NCBI RefSeq assembly: GCF_022170785.1
Contig: NZ_CP081870.1
Location: 670,001-734,000 of the forward strand
Direction of reading: 5' to 3'
From: Rossellomorea marisflavi
Lineage (GTDB): Bacteria; Bacillota; Bacilli; Bacillales; Bacillaceae_B
Length of the DNA stretch: 64,000 bases
Under the pieces are notes generated by a model. The model was not told where the DNA came from, did no database searches, and saw only the letters and a list, made by a program, of their open reading frames with translations. Positions 25,565 through 34,898 of the stretch are shown piece after piece. Numbering within the stretch: the first letter of the stretch is position 1; each line of letters opens with the position of its first letter. The translations under genes and the position numbers were made by a program.

Positions 25565-26092
25565 ATGAAGAAGGTAGTGTTGATCGGTTCGGGTGGGTCG
25601 GGAAAATCGACGCTGGCGACCCGTCTTGGGGAAGCAATTGATTTACCTGTCTGGCATTTGGACCAGCTCCTGTGGAAGCCGGGCTGGGTTCCGGTCGAAC
25701 GGGAAGAAGTCAGGGAAATCCAACGGAAGCTTGTGACCAAGGAGAAATGGATCATCGACGGAAACTACGGCTCAACGATGGAGTTCCGCATGGATGCGGC
25801 GGATACGATTATCTTCCTGGATCTATCGAGATGGCGTTGCAGCTACCGAGCCATGAAGCGCATGTTCCGCTATCACGGGAAGTCCCGGCCCGATATGCGG
25901 GAAGGCTGCGAGGAGCGATTGGACCTGACCTTCCTCAAGTGGATCTGGCAGTACCCGAAGGAGAAGCGGCCGGGCATCCTTCAAAAGCTTGCAGCCTACA
26001 GTGAGGAGAAAACCATCATTCATCTGAAGAACCCACGGGAAGTCCGGAACTTCCTGAAGAATGCAAATCGTATAAGGGGGGCATCAGCATGA
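25565..26092 (+). CDS. P-loop kinase-like ATPase (DNA topology modulation / FlaR-like)
   Basis: The ATG at 25565 has AGGAGGTG six bases upstream. 175 residues. N-terminal Walker A VVLIGSGGSGKSTLATRLG, then LDQLLWKPGWV and IIDGNYGSTM, the pattern of the adenylate-kinase-like family annotated as DNA topology modulation proteins, then a Trp/Arg-rich lid (SRWRCSYRAMKR). Real substrate unknown; a small-molecule kinase is more likely than a topology role. Confidence 0.82.
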   Translation: MKKVVLIGSGGSGKSTLATRLGEAIDLPVWHLDQLLWKPGWVPVEREEVREIQRKLVTKEKWIIDGNYGSTMEFRMDAADTIIFLDLSRWRCSYRAMKRMFRYHGKSRPDMREGCEERLDLTFLKWIWQYPKEKRPGILQKLAAYSEEKTIIHLKNPREVRNFLKNANRIRGASA

Positions 26093-26283
26093 AAAATCAA
26101 AAACTGACGTTCGTCGGTTACTTCCTGGTCATCCCCCTCATCTTTTTTGTCAGTGCGCTTCTGTGGAGATGGGGAATCAAACGCACAGATATCGGGGTAG
26201 TGCTTACCGATGGTCTTGCCATCTTAGGGATTTATTACCTGCTGATCAGTGTGATCGGTTCAGCAAGAGTCGCTCGATCTTAG
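26089..26283 (+). CDS. Small two-pass membrane protein
   Basis: 64 residues, overlapping the previous stop (ATGA), with GGGGG upstream. Hydrophobic helices at about 9-26 and 35-57. Translationally coupled to the P-loop kinase. Family not recognised. Confidence 0.65.
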   Translation: MKNQKLTFVGYFLVIPLIFFVSALLWRWGIKRTDIGVVLTDGLAILGIYYLLISVIGSARVARS

Positions 26284-26407
26284 AACTTGTTCTTGTATTT
26301 TAAGGGTCTCATCATACATAACATTTCCCTAGGTTTGTGGGGTGCGTTTAGTGTTTCTTTCGATCGAATCATTACTGGATTAACAAACGCAAAGAGTAGG
26401 AGACATC

Positions 26408-27721
26408 ATGTATATTCTTGTTAGTACCATCCAGCTTATTAGTTTCTTTGTAATCTTTACTGCTGTGTCCCGTTATTCGTTCAGTAAATGGGAGTACACA
26501 GGCTACTCTTTAGCTGTCGTCGTGATGGGACAGCTTTTTTCCTATTTTGTTGGGGTATGGGGAGCTCTGTCGGTATTCGGGCTGCTGATTTGGATATCCT
26601 TCCGTAAAGAAGACAGATTGACTGCATTAGGCATTTTTTATGCGGCATATGCCCTCGTGATGAACTCCTTCCTAGGCTTTTTATTCGCAGATCTCATAGA
26701 GTGGATAATTGGGTTCGGCTTCCAGGTGTCGACGGCGAATCTGGATTATCTGGTGTATCTGTTGACTGCGCTTTCGCCTCCGCTTCTAAATGCAGGGATC
26801 TTACTTCTTATGGGTGGATACATGGATAAAGTAAGAAAGGAGGAAGTGGAACGTTTCAGCTCAGTGATGCTGCTTCCTGTGACGGTATTATTGCTTCTAG
26901 TGGTCGTGGTGATCTATGTAATCCTAACTCTGGTACAAGGCGAAAGCAGTGGCAATCTCCTATTGGAAAAGCTTCTTTATGGAATGGGCATGCTGATACT
27001 CGTGGCTTTCGGCTATTTCGTCTTTCAATACCGGCATATCCAGCGAAAGCAGTTGAAGAAGGCAAAGGAAGAACAGCTGAATCAACTTCAGGATTATACC
27101 TCGCAGCTTGAGTTGCTCTACGACGAAATCAGAGGATTCCGTCATGACTACGTGAATATTCTCCTGACACTTGAATCCGGTATACGAGCGGGTGATATGG
27201 ATCAGGTCCGGCTGGTTTTCGATCAAACGGTTAAGCCGACCGGGGACCGGATGCAAGGAAACGAGCACAGCCTTGTTAAGTTGAAGAACCTTCATGTTCC
27301 TGAAATTAAGAGTATCCTCGCATCAAAACTACTGATTGCTCAGCGTCAAGGAATCGATGTCAGGCTTGAGATTCTGTTACCGATCAGATGTTTAAGAATG
27401 GACCTCATTCCGTTCACCAGGATTCTTTCTATCCTGATTGACAATGCTGTGGAGGCAGCAATGGAGACTCATGAACAATCACTGACTGTGGCAATCATTC
27501 AAGGGGAGCGGGATCAGGTATGGGTGATAGAAAATTCACTAGAAGGGGACGTCGATCTTTCATCCATCTTCAATAAGGACGTATCATCAAAAGGGTCAGG
27601 TAGGGGCACGGGGCTTTACACCGTGCGACAGATTCTACAAGACATCACATATGCGACGTTGGATACTAGGGTTAACGGCTCTACCTTTGTTCAGTCCCTG
27701 TCCATAAGAGAAGAGGGGTAA
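26408..27721 (+). CDS. AgrC-like (HPK10) sensor histidine kinase
   Basis: 437 residues: about six N-terminal membrane helices to residue 210, a coiled linker rich in Lys/Gln, then the phosphorylation site GFRHDYVNILLTLESGI (His about 246) typical of peptide-sensing HPK10 kinases. The GHKL ATPase part has ILIDNAVEAAME (N box) and GRGTGLYTVRQIL. It should sense a peptide or membrane signal and phosphorylate the regulator encoded five bases downstream. No agrD/agrB-like peptide or processing gene is nearby. Confidence 0.9.
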   Translation: MYILVSTIQLISFFVIFTAVSRYSFSKWEYTGYSLAVVVMGQLFSYFVGVWGALSVFGLLIWISFRKEDRLTALGIFYAAYALVMNSFLGFLFADLIEWIIGFGFQVSTANLDYLVYLLTALSPPLLNAGILLLMGGYMDKVRKEEVERFSSVMLLPVTVLLLLVVVVIYVILTLVQGESSGNLLLEKLLYGMGMLILVAFGYFVFQYRHIQRKQLKKAKEEQLNQLQDYTSQLELLYDEIRGFRHDYVNILLTLESGIRAGDMDQVRLVFDQTVKPTGDRMQGNEHSLVKLKNLHVPEIKSILASKLLIAQRQGIDVRLEILLPIRCLRMDLIPFTRILSILIDNAVEAAMETHEQSLTVAIIQGERDQVWVIENSLEGDVDLSSIFNKDVSSKGSGRGTGLYTVRQILQDITYATLDTRVNGSTFVQSLSIREEG

Positions 27722-27726
27722 TGTAG

Positions 27727-28458
27727 ATGAATATTTATTTACTGGAAGATGATATCATTCAGCAACAGCGGTTGTCGGGGATGATCAAGGATATCTGCGA
27801 GATAGAAGGCATTACCTATCTTAATTTTCATGCGACTTCCAGACCGGTGGATGTATTATCAAGCCTAAAGAATGCGTCGCTTCATAACCTCTATTTCCTT
27901 GATCTTGAGATTGATGATGAGGAGCAGAAGGGGTTTGCGGTCGCCAAAGAAATCCGCAAATCGGATCCCCTAGGAACCATTGTGTTTGTTACGACCCATT
28001 CAGAACTTGCGATGAAAACATTCGAGTACCATATCGGTGCAGTGGACTTCATCGATAAAAGTCTGGGACATGAAGCGTTCCGTCAACGTGTGCAGGATTG
28101 TTTGCTTCTTGCTTCATCGAGGGCAGGGGTAGCCCTCCCAACCGATACTTTCCGCTATGAAAGTGGGCAAAGCAACTTTCAGGTGCCTTTCAGAGAACTT
28201 CTTTACATTGAAACTACGGGCACACCACATAAACTCCGTCTAGTTTCGACCACGCGGGTGATGGAATTCTATGGCGACTTGAAAGAGATAGAGTCCCTGG
28301 ATCATCGTCTGATCCGGACTCACCGTGCGTATGTGGTGAATGTAAAAGCCATTCAAGAGATTGACCGGAAAGAAAAAAAGGTGATCCTAGCTGACGGCTC
28401 TGAGTGTCTTGTATCGCGAAGGTTATTAAAGACATTGCTAGAAAAGTGGAAAGAGTAA
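27727..28458 (+). CDS. AgrA-like LytTR response regulator
   Basis: 243 residues. Receiver domain with MNIYLLEDD acidic pair, phospho-acceptor Asp in LYFLDLEID (about 56) and Lys in VDFIDKS. C-terminal LytTR DNA-binding domain from about 140 (FQVPFRELLYIETTGTPHKL, THRAYVVNVKAI). Cognate partner of the kinase upstream. The ABC transporter that follows is a likely target by position. Confidence 0.92.
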   Translation: MNIYLLEDDIIQQQRLSGMIKDICEIEGITYLNFHATSRPVDVLSSLKNASLHNLYFLDLEIDDEEQKGFAVAKEIRKSDPLGTIVFVTTHSELAMKTFEYHIGAVDFIDKSLGHEAFRQRVQDCLLLASSRAGVALPTDTFRYESGQSNFQVPFRELLYIETTGTPHKLRLVSTTRVMEFYGDLKEIESLDHRLIRTHRAYVVNVKAIQEIDRKEKKVILADGSECLVSRRLLKTLLEKWKE

Positions 28459-28464
28459 ATGGAA

Positions 28465-28492
28465 AGCATCGGACCGGTCTGATGCTTTTTTT
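28465..28492 (+). terminator. Terminator after the two-component genes
   Basis: Continuous dyad AGCATCGGACC / GGTCTGATGCT followed by TTTTTTT. Confidence 0.85.
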
Positions 28493-28592
28493 GACCGTTC
28501 GTGCACTCCAGAGAACCATTCATGAAAGGAAGCTGTCAATTCCTCTTTCAGCCCTTAAGGTAGAAGTATAGATGAGGCTTGGAGGGAATGGC

Positions 28593-29501
28593 ATGACACT
28601 AGCAATTGAAGTGAACGCTGTATCAAAGACGATCAAAAAAAGAGAGATCATCTCAAATGTCAGCATGAAAGTCCGTGCAGGAGAGATTTACGGGTTCTTG
28701 GGACCGAACGGGGCAGGGAAAACAACGATCATGAGGATGATGCTCAATCTTGTGAAGCCTACGGCAGGTACGATCAGCATGAACGGGGAAGTGGTGGACG
28801 GTAAATCTGCGTACTTAAAGGAAATCGGGAGTATCATAGAATACCCTGTATTCTATGAGCGTTTGACTGTGGAGGAGAACCTGGTGCTGCACTGCCGGTA
28901 CATGGGAATCGAAATGAAGGACGGCGTGGATCGGATGTTGGAAAAGGTCGGATTGAAAGGAGCAAAAGATCAGCTCATTTCCGAGCTGTCCCTGGGGATG
29001 AAGCAACGCCTTGGCATTGCCAGGGCCATCATCCATCAACCGCGGATCCTGATCCTTGATGAGCCGATCAATGGATTGGATCCCATCGGCATAAGGGAGG
29101 TACGAGAACTGCTCCTTATGCTTAAGGAACAGGGTATGACGATCCTTATCTCAAGTCATATTGTATCGGAAATTGAATCCATTGCCGATACAATAGGAGT
29201 CATTCAAGAGGGGCGCCTGATCAGTGAGGTGAGAATGGAGGAATTGAAGGAGGGAAGTAGGAGCGGCTACATCATAGGAGTAAAGGATGCCGGCACTGGC
29301 AGTCAGATCCTGAGTGAAGTGGGAAGGGTCGAGCGAGTGGACGATCGGACCATCATCGTGTTCAACAGTGTCCTGTCCCGTCATGAGCTGAACCGACTTC
29401 TCGTAGTTGGCGGGGTTGAGGTAGAGAGGATCGAGAGGAAGGAAAGCAATCTCGAAGACTACTTCATCAACCTGCTTAAGGAGGGAAAACGCCATGCTTA
29501 A
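28593..29501 (+). CDS. ABC transporter ATP-binding protein (BcrA-like)
   Basis: The ATG at 28593 has TTGGAGGGA upstream. 302 residues: Walker A GPNGAGKTT, signature LSLGMKQR, Walker B ILILDEPINGLDP and SSHIVSE. The LSLGMKQRLG and DEPINGLDP forms are usual in bacitracin/lantibiotic-resistance type exporters. C-terminal extension of about 80 residues. Eight-base overlap with the permease gene. Confidence 0.9.
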   Translation: MTLAIEVNAVSKTIKKREIISNVSMKVRAGEIYGFLGPNGAGKTTIMRMMLNLVKPTAGTISMNGEVVDGKSAYLKEIGSIIEYPVFYERLTVEENLVLHCRYMGIEMKDGVDRMLEKVGLKGAKDQLISELSLGMKQRLGIARAIIHQPRILILDEPINGLDPIGIREVRELLLMLKEQGMTILISSHIVSEIESIADTIGVIQEGRLISEVRMEELKEGSRSGYIIGVKDAGTGSQILSEVGRVERVDDRTIIVFNSVLSRHELNRLLVVGGVEVERIERKESNLEDYFINLLKEGKRHA

Positions 29502-30195
29502 CCTGATGAAACTGGAATGGACGAAGAACCGGCTTTCTCAGTACTGGAAAGGGGTGCTCGTCAGCATCATCCTCATCTTTGCCGCGATGGCCCTCATGGG
29601 AATCGGGTCAAACGGGGAAAAAGAGGCGATGTTCCCCGATTATGAGGCATATGAATCCTTAGCAGGCATCTTCGTCCGGATTGTGTTCATGATCTATACG
29701 AGCGTTGTCCTGTCCAGAGTGATGATTGAAGAATTCAGGAATAAGACGATTCAGCTCCTCTTTACGTATCCCACCGAGCGAAAGAAAATCCTGAGGGCCA
29801 AGCTCCTCGTCGTATTTGGGTTCTGCTTTGTCACCACGGCGACCGCCAGCATCGTCATTGCCCTCCTGACAGTCGGACTGAATCCGATGTTGGAGATCTT
29901 CCCAGATGAAGTGACGTTACGAGACATAGCGGGTGATATCCCCGGCATGCTCCTCATGGCGTTCATGATGGGAGGGGTTTCTCTTATTCCTTTATTCTTC
30001 GGAATGAGGAAAAAGTCGACTGCCACCACCATCACGAGTGCGGTTCTGATCGGCTTCCTGATCAATGCCACCGTGTCTGATGGAAGCAACCAGACGAGCT
30101 TGTTCCAATTCATCGGTGTTCCTGTCGGCATGTGCCTCATCGGTTTTGGCATCGCCTTTCTTTCGTACCGTCGGATTGAAAAAGCAGATCTATAG
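29494..30195 (+). CDS. ABC-2 type permease
   Basis: 233 residues with six hydrophobic segments in ABC-2 order: WKGVLVSIILIFAAMALMGIG near the N-terminus, then VFMIYTSVVLSRVM, FGFCFVTTATASIVIALL, MLLMAFMMGG, TSAVLIGFLINA and FIGVPVGMCLIGFGIAFL. GTYPTERK-like loop (FTYPTERKKILRAK) after helix 2 is typical of peptide-resistance exporters. Partner of the ATPase upstream. Confidence 0.88.
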   Translation: MLNLMKLEWTKNRLSQYWKGVLVSIILIFAAMALMGIGSNGEKEAMFPDYEAYESLAGIFVRIVFMIYTSVVLSRVMIEEFRNKTIQLLFTYPTERKKILRAKLLVVFGFCFVTTATASIVIALLTVGLNPMLEIFPDEVTLRDIAGDIPGMLLMAFMMGGVSLIPLFFGMRKKSTATTITSAVLIGFLINATVSDGSNQTSLFQFIGVPVGMCLIGFGIAFLSYRRIEKADL

Positions 30196-30198
30196 AAA

Positions 30199-30232
30199 AG
30201 AAGGGCCCGGGGATCCGGGTCCTTCTTCACTG
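30199..30232. terminator. Bidirectional terminator
   Basis: GAAGGGCCCGG / CCGGGTCCTTC stem with GAT loop between the convergent permease and DUF4190-like genes. Confidence 0.85.
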
Positions 30233-30490
30233 TGGTGAATTGAAAAAGCTGATGACTCCGATAAACAGAAAAAGAATCATCTGAAAGAAAGGACTGCCTG
30301 CTCCACAGACGATTCCAGCAATGGCAATTCCCTTGCCTTTTTCACTGCGGACCTTGAGCTGGTTCAGGGACTTTATCCCAATGATCAGGGCTGCAATCCC
30401 GATGAGAATCCCGATGAGCGGGATGATGATGGCAATGATGCCAAGGACCAGGCTGGTGATGGCCAATGCGTTGGTTTTGTTTGACTCCAT
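30227..30490 (-). CDS. DUF4190-like small membrane protein
   Basis: The start at 30490 follows CGGAGGTT; a longer upstream frame is not credible. 87 residues: MESNKTNALAITSLVLGIIAI, a second helix ending in LIIGIKSLNQ, the conserved GKGIAIAGIVCG, then a last helix. This is the DUF4190 pattern. Function unknown. Confidence 0.75.
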   Translation of the reverse strand: MESNKTNALAITSLVLGIIAIIIPLIGILIGIAALIIGIKSLNQLKVRSEKGKGIAIAGIVCGAGSPFFQMILFLFIGVISFFNSPQ

Positions 30491-30689
30491 GATAACCTCC
30501 GAAAACAGTTGAATATTTTGCAGGTTAGGGACGTTTTTTTGGCTTGTATAATGCCCGCATCCTGCATTTGAAGGCAACAAAACGAAAAGATCCAACCCTC
30601 CTGCACTGCTTCTTTCAGTATAAAATAGTGGGAGACTAAGATACAAATAATTACTGTATAAATGTGGTAAAATGGTAGACCGGGAGATG

Positions 30690-31484
30690 ATGAGAGTAAC
30701 AGATATCAAAATAATTTTCTTCGATATTGACGGGACGTTGACCCATCATGAGGATGGAAGTATTCCTTCGAGCACGAGGGATGCGATAGGGGAGCTTTTG
30801 GACCGTGGCATCAGGGTGGTGGCGGCTACGGGCAGACCCCTTTCCATGTGCGGGGAGATCCGGGATCTGGGGATCGAGACGTTCATTACGGCAAACGGAG
30901 GGTATGGTATCCATGGCGAAGAGGTGATCTTTCAATCCGTCCTTTCACCTGCGACGGTAGAGGCTGTCTCTTCGTTCGCCATGGAGATTGGGCACGGTCT
31001 GTCCTTCTATACAGATTCACTCAGTATGAACGGAATCGAGGAACGGAGGACCATGCCTGCACTCTTTGAAACATTGGGGTTGAAGGACTATCCGCCGGTT
31101 GTGGAGAAAATGGAAGAAGAGGTGTATCTCATGTGCTTGTTTGCGGATGATGAATCTATCGGCCGCTATCATAACAGATTTCCCGAATTGACCTTCAGGC
31201 GCTGGCATCCCTTCATCTTGAATGTGTTGGAAACGGACGTATCGAAATCCATTGCCATGAAGAAGGTGCTCCATCATTTTGGACTCCATCCTTCGGAGGC
31301 CATGGCATTTGGAGATGGAGGCAACGACATCGACATGCTTCAGCTGGCCGGAATGGGTGTCGCCATGGGGAATGCAGGGGCCGAGTTGAAGAGTGTGGCC
31401 GACTTTGTCACCAAGCCTTCCGGGGAAGATGGTGTCGCTTTTGCCCTTCGGGAGCTTGGGTTGATTGGTCTCGGCTATTGCTGA
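30690..31484 (+). CDS. Cof-type HAD-superfamily hydrolase
   Basis: 264-270 residues depending on start; GGGAG precedes ATGATG at 30687/30690. HAD motifs: FFDIDGTLTHH (nucleophile Asp), AATGRPLSM, then AMAFGDGGNDIDMLQLAG with the terminal acidic pair, followed by GVAMGNA. Cap type IIB size. Typically a sugar- or cofactor-phosphate phosphatase. Confidence 0.88.
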   Translation: MRVTDIKIIFFDIDGTLTHHEDGSIPSSTRDAIGELLDRGIRVVAATGRPLSMCGEIRDLGIETFITANGGYGIHGEEVIFQSVLSPATVEAVSSFAMEIGHGLSFYTDSLSMNGIEERRTMPALFETLGLKDYPPVVEKMEEEVYLMCLFADDESIGRYHNRFPELTFRRWHPFILNVLETDVSKSIAMKKVLHHFGLHPSEAMAFGDGGNDIDMLQLAGMGVAMGNAGAELKSVADFVTKPSGEDGVAFALRELGLIGLGYC

Positions 31485-31515
31485 TAGACAATGAAGAAAC
31501 GGCAGGTGGAAGAGC

Positions 31516-32367
31516 ATGAACGCTCATCAGTGGTTGGATAAAGTCAATCTTAAAGCTGCTTCCGTGAAGGAAGTACCGGAGTCATTCAGTTCAACGGTGT
31601 ATAATGTGAAGCTCGTGACGGGGGAAAAGGTGTTCTTGAAAATACCCCGTTCCGTCCAGAAGCTGAGTTTGGAGAGGGAGATGCTGGAGCGGTTCAAGGG
31701 ACACTTACCCGTACCGGAAGTCGTCGCCTTCCATGAGGACGGGTTCCTGGTGCTCGAGGCACTGGATGGTGTCCCGGCGACTGGCATGGTGAGTGAGAAA
31801 CTGGCGTGGGAGATCGGGGAGCTGCTCGCCAGGCTGCATACCATCCGGGTAGGTCCCGAAGACTACGGAGGTGCCGTGCGGGATGAATTCAGCCGGTGGA
31901 CAGAGTTCCTTCCTGCGCAGTTCTACTCGTTTGCCGAAGATGCGAAAAAGGTGCTAGACCCTGAATTGTTCGACCTGGCCCTTGTTCGATTCGAGGAGAT
32001 GAGGAAGGAGCTGCCGCCTCCCGACGGTCCGTCGTTCATCCATATGGATTTCCGCCCCGGGAACATCCTCGTACGTGATGATCACGTGACGGGTCTAATT
32101 GATTTTGAGAGCGTACGGATCGGTTCGACGGAGCTGGATTTTACGAAGATCGAGCGGGATGTATGTCAGCGGTTCCCTGGGACACGGGAAGCATTTGAAG
32201 ACGGATACCGCTCGGTGAGGCCCCTCATCGACCTTGACCGGGTGCTCCCTTTTTACCGGATGACCGACGCCTTCAATTCTACCGGCTGGTGTCAGCGGAT
32301 GGGTCTAGAGAAGAATAGGGACTTTTTTGAACGGAACGTGAAGATCCTGAAGGAGGGTCTTGCGTGA
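31516..32367 (+). CDS. Aminoglycoside phosphotransferase-family kinase
   Basis: 283 residues. Nucleotide lobe with KVFLKIPR and LSLEREMLERF; catalytic loop FIHMDFRPGNILV (HxDxxxxN) and metal-binding LIDFESVRIGSTELD. Such APH-fold proteins phosphorylate small molecules; drug resistance cannot be claimed from sequence alone. The end overlaps the next frame slightly, so they may be coupled. Confidence 0.85.
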   Translation: MNAHQWLDKVNLKAASVKEVPESFSSTVYNVKLVTGEKVFLKIPRSVQKLSLEREMLERFKGHLPVPEVVAFHEDGFLVLEALDGVPATGMVSEKLAWEIGELLARLHTIRVGPEDYGGAVRDEFSRWTEFLPAQFYSFAEDAKKVLDPELFDLALVRFEEMRKELPPPDGPSFIHMDFRPGNILVRDDHVTGLIDFESVRIGSTELDFTKIERDVCQRFPGTREAFEDGYRSVRPLIDLDRVLPFYRMTDAFNSTGWCQRMGLEKNRDFFERNVKILKEGLA

Positions 32368-32389
32368 GGACTGCAGAAAAGGGATGTGG

Positions 32390-32908
32390 ATGGAAATGAA
32401 GGACGTATCGGCATCAAAGGATGTGATCATGGCTGCGCTAGAAGTGGCCGATCTTCCACATAGGAATGGGTTCGAGATGGAAGATCAGAACCTGGAATAT
32501 GAAGGCTTCGTTTTGACTCTGGATGATCGGACCTACAGGAGCAGGCGCGCCAGGAAAACACCCAACAAAAAGGGTTATTTCACTGTCTTTTGGAGAAAGG
32601 GAGACGATGACCGGAACCGTCCATATACGTTGGAGGAATGTACGGATCGTCTCATCATCACCGTCCTGGACCAAGGAAAGAAAGGGCAGTTCGTTTTCCC
32701 GAAAGAGGTGATGGCGTCGAAAGGGATCGTTACGACCGGCAGCTCAAAAGGGAAAATGGCCATGCGTGTCTACCCCGATTGGGTGACCGGATTGAACCCG
32801 ACGGCGAGGAAGACCCAGGCGTGGCAATCGGAGTACTTCATTGATTTGTCCGGAGAGGTCGATGGGAGCCTGATTCGCTCCCATTACCTAGGGAAAGATT
32901 ATACATAG
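32390..32908 (+). CDS. MepB-family protein
   Basis: 172 residues if the ATG at 32390 (AAAGGG upstream) is used. EYEGFVLTLDDRTYRSRRARKTPNKKGYFTVFWRKG is the MepB family core, with YPDWVTGLNPTARKTQAWQ later. MepB is encoded beside the MepA efflux pump in Staphylococcus; its function is unknown. Here it follows an APH-type kinase instead. Confidence 0.85.
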   Translation: MEMKDVSASKDVIMAALEVADLPHRNGFEMEDQNLEYEGFVLTLDDRTYRSRRARKTPNKKGYFTVFWRKGDDDRNRPYTLEECTDRLIITVLDQGKKGQFVFPKEVMASKGIVTTGSSKGKMAMRVYPDWVTGLNPTARKTQAWQSEYFIDLSGEVDGSLIRSHYLGKDYT

Positions 32909-32941
32909 AAAAGGGAGCCGGTTGTGACGGCTCCCTTTTCT
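32908..32941. terminator. Bidirectional terminator
   Basis: AAAAGGGAGCC / GGCTCCCTTTT stem between the convergent MepB and permease genes. Confidence 0.9.
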
Positions 32942-32946
32942 TATGC

Positions 32947-34317
32947 TCATCGATTCAATTTACTGTGGCGGTAACCGTAGCTGAAGTAGAAGATCAGCCC
33001 CAGTACGAGCCAGACGGCGAAGCCCTTCCACGTGAATGCCGACAGCTGGAGCATGAGGTACACGCAGAAGATGACCGCGAGCGCCGGGATGACCGGTACC
33101 CATGGTGTTTTGAAGCCACGCTTGATCTCCGGACGCGTCTTCCTGAGGACGGCGACACCTAGTGACACCGTGGCAAACGCGAACAGGGTCCCGATGCTCG
33201 TCAGTTCCGCAAGCTTATCCAGAGGGACAAGACCGGCGAACAGGGCAACGAGGATCCCGGTCGTCCATGTACTCGGAAGGGGAACCTTCGTTTTCGGGCT
33301 GACGCTCGAAAGCTTCTGGGGAAGCAGACCGTCACGGCTCATGGCATAGAACAGTCGGGTCTGTCCGAACATCATGACGATGAGGACGGTGGTGATCCCG
33401 ACGATGGCGCCAAGGGAAATGAATCCGGCTGCCCAGTCCTGGTGGATGAACTGCAGGGCGAAGGCGACGGGGTCTTTCACATTCAGCATGCTGTAAGGCA
33501 CGATCCCTGTCAGGATGAGCGATACAACGATATAGATGACGGTGCAGATGACAAGGGCCGAGATGATGCCGATCGGCAGGTTCCGCTGGGGGTTCTTCAC
33601 TTCCTCGGCGGCAGTGGATACCGCATCGAAACCGAAGTAGGCGAAGACGACGACCGCAGCGCCCGAAACGACACCCGAGAAGCCGAATGGCATGAACGGC
33701 TGCCAGTTGGAAGGCTCCACGTACCACACGCCAACGGCGATGAATAGCAGGACGACGGCCACCTTCACGATGACCATGATGGCATTGAACTTGGCCGACT
33801 CCTTTACACCCCGTGATAGTAGAAGGGTGACGAGAAGGACGATGATGACGGCCGATAGATCAAGATACGTACCGTTGCCGGGATCGAATGCCGACGTCAG
33901 GGCGTGAGGGAGATGGATCCCGAAACCGGACAGGAGGCTCTGGAAGTAGCCCGACCAGCCGCTTGCCACAGCGGAGGAAGCAAGGCCGTATTCAAGGACG
34001 AGGTCCCAGCCGAGAATCCAAGCGAAGATTTCCCCGAAGGCGACATAGCTGTACGTATAGGCGCTCCCTGATTGCGGGATCATGGAGGCAAACTCTGAAT
34101 AGCAGAGGGCGGCGAATACACAGGCAAGGCCTGCAATGATAAACGATAGGATGAGTGCTGGACCTGCGTATTTCGCTGATGCCACGCCCGTGAGGACGAA
34201 GACTCCGGTCCCGATGATGGCCCCGACTCCGAGCATGGTCAGATCGACTGCTCCTAGTACGCGATTGAGGGAACCGGTATTGCTTTCTGTGATGAGTTTC
34301 TTTCTGAATAAGCTCAT
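32947..34317 (-). CDS. APC-family amino acid permease (YfnA/CAT-like)
   Basis: The start at 34317 has GGAGGT upstream. 456 residues with 12 or more hydrophobic helices. The first helix has the APC glycine motif MLGVGAIIGTGVFVLTG, and the segment CYSEFASMIPQSGSAYTYSY is conserved in cationic amino-acid transporter-like APC proteins. Proton-coupled amino acid uptake at the cell membrane is expected; exact substrate unknown. Confidence 0.9.
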   Translation of the reverse strand: MSLFRKKLITESNTGSLNRVLGAVDLTMLGVGAIIGTGVFVLTGVASAKYAGPALILSFIIAGLACVFAALCYSEFASMIPQSGSAYTYSYVAFGEIFAWILGWDLVLEYGLASSAVASGWSGYFQSLLSGFGIHLPHALTSAFDPGNGTYLDLSAVIIVLLVTLLLSRGVKESAKFNAIMVIVKVAVVLLFIAVGVWYVEPSNWQPFMPFGFSGVVSGAAVVVFAYFGFDAVSTAAEEVKNPQRNLPIGIISALVICTVIYIVVSLILTGIVPYSMLNVKDPVAFALQFIHQDWAAGFISLGAIVGITTVLIVMMFGQTRLFYAMSRDGLLPQKLSSVSPKTKVPLPSTWTTGILVALFAGLVPLDKLAELTSIGTLFAFATVSLGVAVLRKTRPEIKRGFKTPWVPVIPALAVIFCVYLMLQLSAFTWKGFAVWLVLGLIFYFSYGYRHSKLNR

Positions 34318-34460
34318 GCCCAACCTCCAAAAACCGAATTATTAAACAATTCAATAAATTACTTTTCATAGTGTATAGTCAACTGTCTTGAAAGTAAATA
34401 TATAAATATTACTATTACCTATAGTTGTTTTCCAATTCAGTAAGTGGATTGGCATAAAAA

Positions 34461-34490
34461 AAGAGACAAGCAGATCGCTTGTCTCGATTG
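34461..34490 (-). terminator. Terminator after the FabH-FabZ pair
   Basis: GAGACAAGC / GCTTGTCTC stem; on the minus strand it is followed by TTTTTTT. Confidence 0.88.
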
Positions 34491-34898
34491 TTACGTGATG
34501 GATTGGAAGGCGAACAGGAGGTCGGCTTCACAGACGATCCTGCTGTCGATGGCCGCCGTACCTCTCCCTTTCACGATCCTTCCTTTATTCCGTGTGATGT
34601 CGATTGTAAGAGTCAGCCGGTCACCGGCAAAGACGTCCTGGTAAAACCGGCAGTTATCGATGCCGGCAAGCATGCCAAGGCCGTTGCTCCGGCTCTCGGA
34701 ATGGAGCGCGGCTCCGCTCATCTGGGCCATGGCCTCAAGGATGAACCCGCGGGGGAAGGCGCCGTCCGGTGACCCTTCACAATCATGTTGTGAAATGAGT
34801 TTCACGCCCACCGCCCGTTTTCCTTCTTCCACTTCCGTGATCTTATCAATCAGGAGGAAGGGGAACCGGTGAGGCAGGATGCTCCGGACGTCCCTCAT
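34491..34898 (-). CDS. FabZ-like 3-hydroxyacyl-ACP dehydratase
   Basis: 135 residues, hot-dog fold. Catalytic His in ILPHRFPFLLID and catalytic Glu in FPRGFILEAMAQMSG, as in FabZ. Paired with a FabH gene (four-base overlap). It is unlikely to be the only FabZ of the cell, and its pairing with FabH suggests a dedicated role in starting or shaping branched or secondary acyl chains. Confidence 0.85.
   Translation of the reverse strand: MRDVRSILPHRFPFLLIDKITEVEEGKRAVGVKLISQHDCEGSPDGAFPRGFILEAMAQMSGAALHSESRSNGLGMLAGIDNCRFYQDVFAGDRLTLTIDITRNKGRIVKGRGTAAIDSRIVCEADLLFAFQSIT

Noticed and set aside
26284-26407. AgrD-like peptide gene ahead of the kinase
   Set aside because: No open frame with ribosome site and Cys-containing pheromone-like core in this gap.
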